Shown piece by piece: positions 6,726 to 7,544 of a stretch of DNA of 7,544 nt (positions are counted from its first letter, which is position 1; every line of letters starts with the position of its first letter). The stretch lies in the NCBI GenBank assembly GCA_002390045.1, contig DGSB01000092.1, forward strand, positions 1-7,544. Direction: 5' to 3'. The translations under genes and the position numbers were made by a program. The DNA comes from Fibrobacter sp. UBA4373. Lineage in GTDB: Bacteria; Fibrobacterota; Fibrobacteria; Fibrobacterales; Fibrobacteraceae. Under the pieces are notes generated by a model. It was not told the DNA's origin. It saw nothing but the letters and a program-made list of their open reading frames with translations, and made no database searches.

Positions 6726-7415
6726 ATGATCGGAAATTCAAAAGAAGTGGAAAGCAATCAGACCGGCATTCACAAAGACTTGGAAGGGCTTGTTTTGCGC
6801 TATCTCCATTCGGAATTTCAAAGACCGGTTGCCAGCCACACCCAAGAAGCCTTCGAAAAGGCGCAAGCGTTTGTTGCAAGCTTTCAGACGCCGATCGTTT
6901 TGGATTCCGGCTGCGGCACGGGACTTTCGACGTTGAACCTCGCCAAGCGATTCCCGGCGAATCCTGTCATCGGAGTCGACAAGTCCGAAGTGAGACTTTC
7001 CAAGGCAGATGCCCGCACCGAAAACGGCGAACCTTTGCCGAAGAACGTTTTTTACGTGCGCGCGGAACTGCTTGACTTTTGGAAGCTTGCGAAAGAAGCC
7101 GAATGGGACATTTGCTTTCACGCCCTTTTCTATCCGAATCCTTGGCCTAAAGGATCCGGACTGCAGTACCGCTTTCACGGAAGTCCGATATTCCCGACTT
7201 TGATCCAGCTTTCGCCGGAGCTTGAAATGCGCACGAACTGGAAGATTTATGCAGACGAATTCCGTTTTGCGTTAGAGCTTGCGAGCAAGCATCTGAACTG
7301 GAACGCGAAAATTTCGGAAGAAAAATTTGTTCCTTCTGAACCCATTTCCGCCTTCGAAAAAAAATTCAAGGAAAGCGGTCACGCACTTTACAAGGTGAGA
7401 TTGCTTCGGGGCTAA
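6726..7415 (+). CDS. TrmB-like SAM-dependent methyltransferase
   Basis: Class I methyltransferase of 229 residues, probably cytoplasmic. Motif I is D60-S-G-C-G-T-G66 and the ribose-binding acidic residue is D85 (VIGVDKS), so S-adenosylmethionine binding looks intact. The layout follows TrmB, the tRNA guanine-46 N7 methyltransferase: YPNPWPKG (136-143) matches FPDPWPK, and RTNWKIYADEF (169-179) matches the TDWxxYA motif. In both places the Asp of TrmB is Asn (N138, N171), and the Arg/His-rich stretch after PWPK is replaced by GLQYRFHGSPIFPTL. The N-terminal SNQTGIHKDL and RPVASHTQEAF segments belong, as I recall, to a paralogous family also found in Gammaproteobacteria. It may therefore modify another RNA position or another substrate. 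The start at 6726 has a good ribosome binding site and lies 13 bases after the radical SAM stop, so the gene is the third of one transcription unit. Confidence 0.92.
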   Translation: MIGNSKEVESNQTGIHKDLEGLVLRYLHSEFQRPVASHTQEAFEKAQAFVASFQTPIVLDSGCGTGLSTLNLAKRFPANPVIGVDKSEVRLSKADARTENGEPLPKNVFYVRAELLDFWKLAKEAEWDICFHALFYPNPWPKGSGLQYRFHGSPIFPTLIQLSPELEMRTNWKIYADEFRFALELASKHLNWNAKISEEKFVPSEPISAFEKKFKESGHALYKVRLLRG

Positions 7416-7427
7416 CGCCCCTCGCAA
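7401..7427 (+). repeat. Hairpin carrying the methyltransferase stop codon in its loop
   Basis: GGGGC (7408-7412) pairs with GCCCC (7417-7421) around the loop TAAC, and TTGC (7401-7404) pairs with GCAA (7424-7427) across a small internal loop. The TAA stop is in the tetraloop. No T run follows, so by itself it is not an intrinsic terminator; it may protect the 3' end of the mRNA or fold together with the terminator 12 bases downstream. Confidence 0.5.
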
Positions 7428-7438
7428 GGACAACAAAC

Positions 7439-7470
7439 AAAAATCCCCCGCATCGCTGCGAGGGATTTTT
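7439..7470. terminator. Bidirectional intrinsic terminator between convergent genes
   Basis: AAAAATCCC (7439-7447) pairs with GGGATTTTT (7462-7470), and CGCA (7449-7452) with TGCG (7457-7460), around the loop TCGC with one C-A mismatch. Both flanks give a T run in the direction of transcription, so it can end the rightward three-gene unit, 24 bases after its last stop, and the leftward gene whose stop is at 7506. Confidence 0.85.
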
Positions 7471-7490
7471 GAATTCCTTCAACAAGGATT

Positions 7491-7504
7491 CTTTCTTGCG
7501 AAAG
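7491..7504 (-). repeat. Short GCAA tetraloop hairpin after the leftward stop
   Basis: In leftward sense CTTTC-GCAA-GAAAG is a 5-bp stem closed by a GNRA-type tetraloop, starting two bases beyond the TAA at 7508-7506. It is short and may be incidental, or may stabilise the 3' end before the terminator. Confidence 0.25.
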
Positions 7505-7505
7505 A

Positions 7506-7544
7506 TTAAGCCTTGTTCAAACGATCCTGGATCATGTCGATGAT
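7506..7544 (-). CDS. C-terminal fragment of a leftward gene, cut by the window edge
   Basis: A leftward frame enters at the window edge and ends with TAA at 7508-7506; the visible residues are IIDMIQDRLNKA. It is supported by the convergent terminator placed 36 bases beyond the stop and by frequent codons such as ATC, CAG, AAC and AAG. Twelve residues are too few to identify the protein. The amphipathic pattern suggests a terminal helix. Confidence 0.55.
   Translation of the reverse strand: MIDMIQDRLNKA

Overview
The window most probably comes from a Fibrobacter-like bacterium (phylum Fibrobacterota). The best evidence is a 1449-residue exported protein with a textbook fibro-slime (PA14-related) domain, a family typical of Fibrobacter, and a C-terminal glycine-rich beta motif plus basic tail of the kind seen on Fibrobacter secreted proteins. 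Codon use is moderately GC-rich inside genes and intergenic DNA is AT-rich. No tRNA, rRNA, CRISPR array, insertion sequence or phage gene was found.

Layout. Positions 1-321 hold no convincing gene, only weak short frames and one leftward terminator-like hairpin. Positions 322-4722 carry the large leftward gene for the secreted fibro-slime protein, closed by a clean intrinsic terminator. Positions 4723-4931 are a 209-base divergent intergenic region with three hairpins in a row; the central one is a 16-bp A/T-flanked stem with T runs in both directions. Positions 4932-7415 are a tight rightward three-gene unit: an FHA-GGDEF signalling protein, a radical SAM/SPASM protein that starts inside the stop codon of the first gene (GTGA overlap), and a TrmB-like methyltransferase 13 bases further on with a good ribosome binding site. 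A hairpin terminator at 7439-7470 ends the unit and probably also serves a leftward gene whose last 12 codons lie at 7506-7544.

How the genes may work together. The leftward gene makes a cell-surface or secreted protein that probably takes part in adhesion or carbohydrate binding. The rightward unit couples a probable phosphopeptide-binding, c-di-GMP-related sensor to two modifying enzymes of unknown substrate. The GGDEF protein has a damaged active site (SSEEF) but keeps the RxxD inhibitory site, so it looks more like a c-di-GMP receptor than a cyclase. The methyltransferase has the TrmB fold signature, but Asn stands in both places where TrmB normally has Asp. The combination is unusual and is the most interesting part of the window. 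Whether the three products act in one pathway is inference from gene order only.
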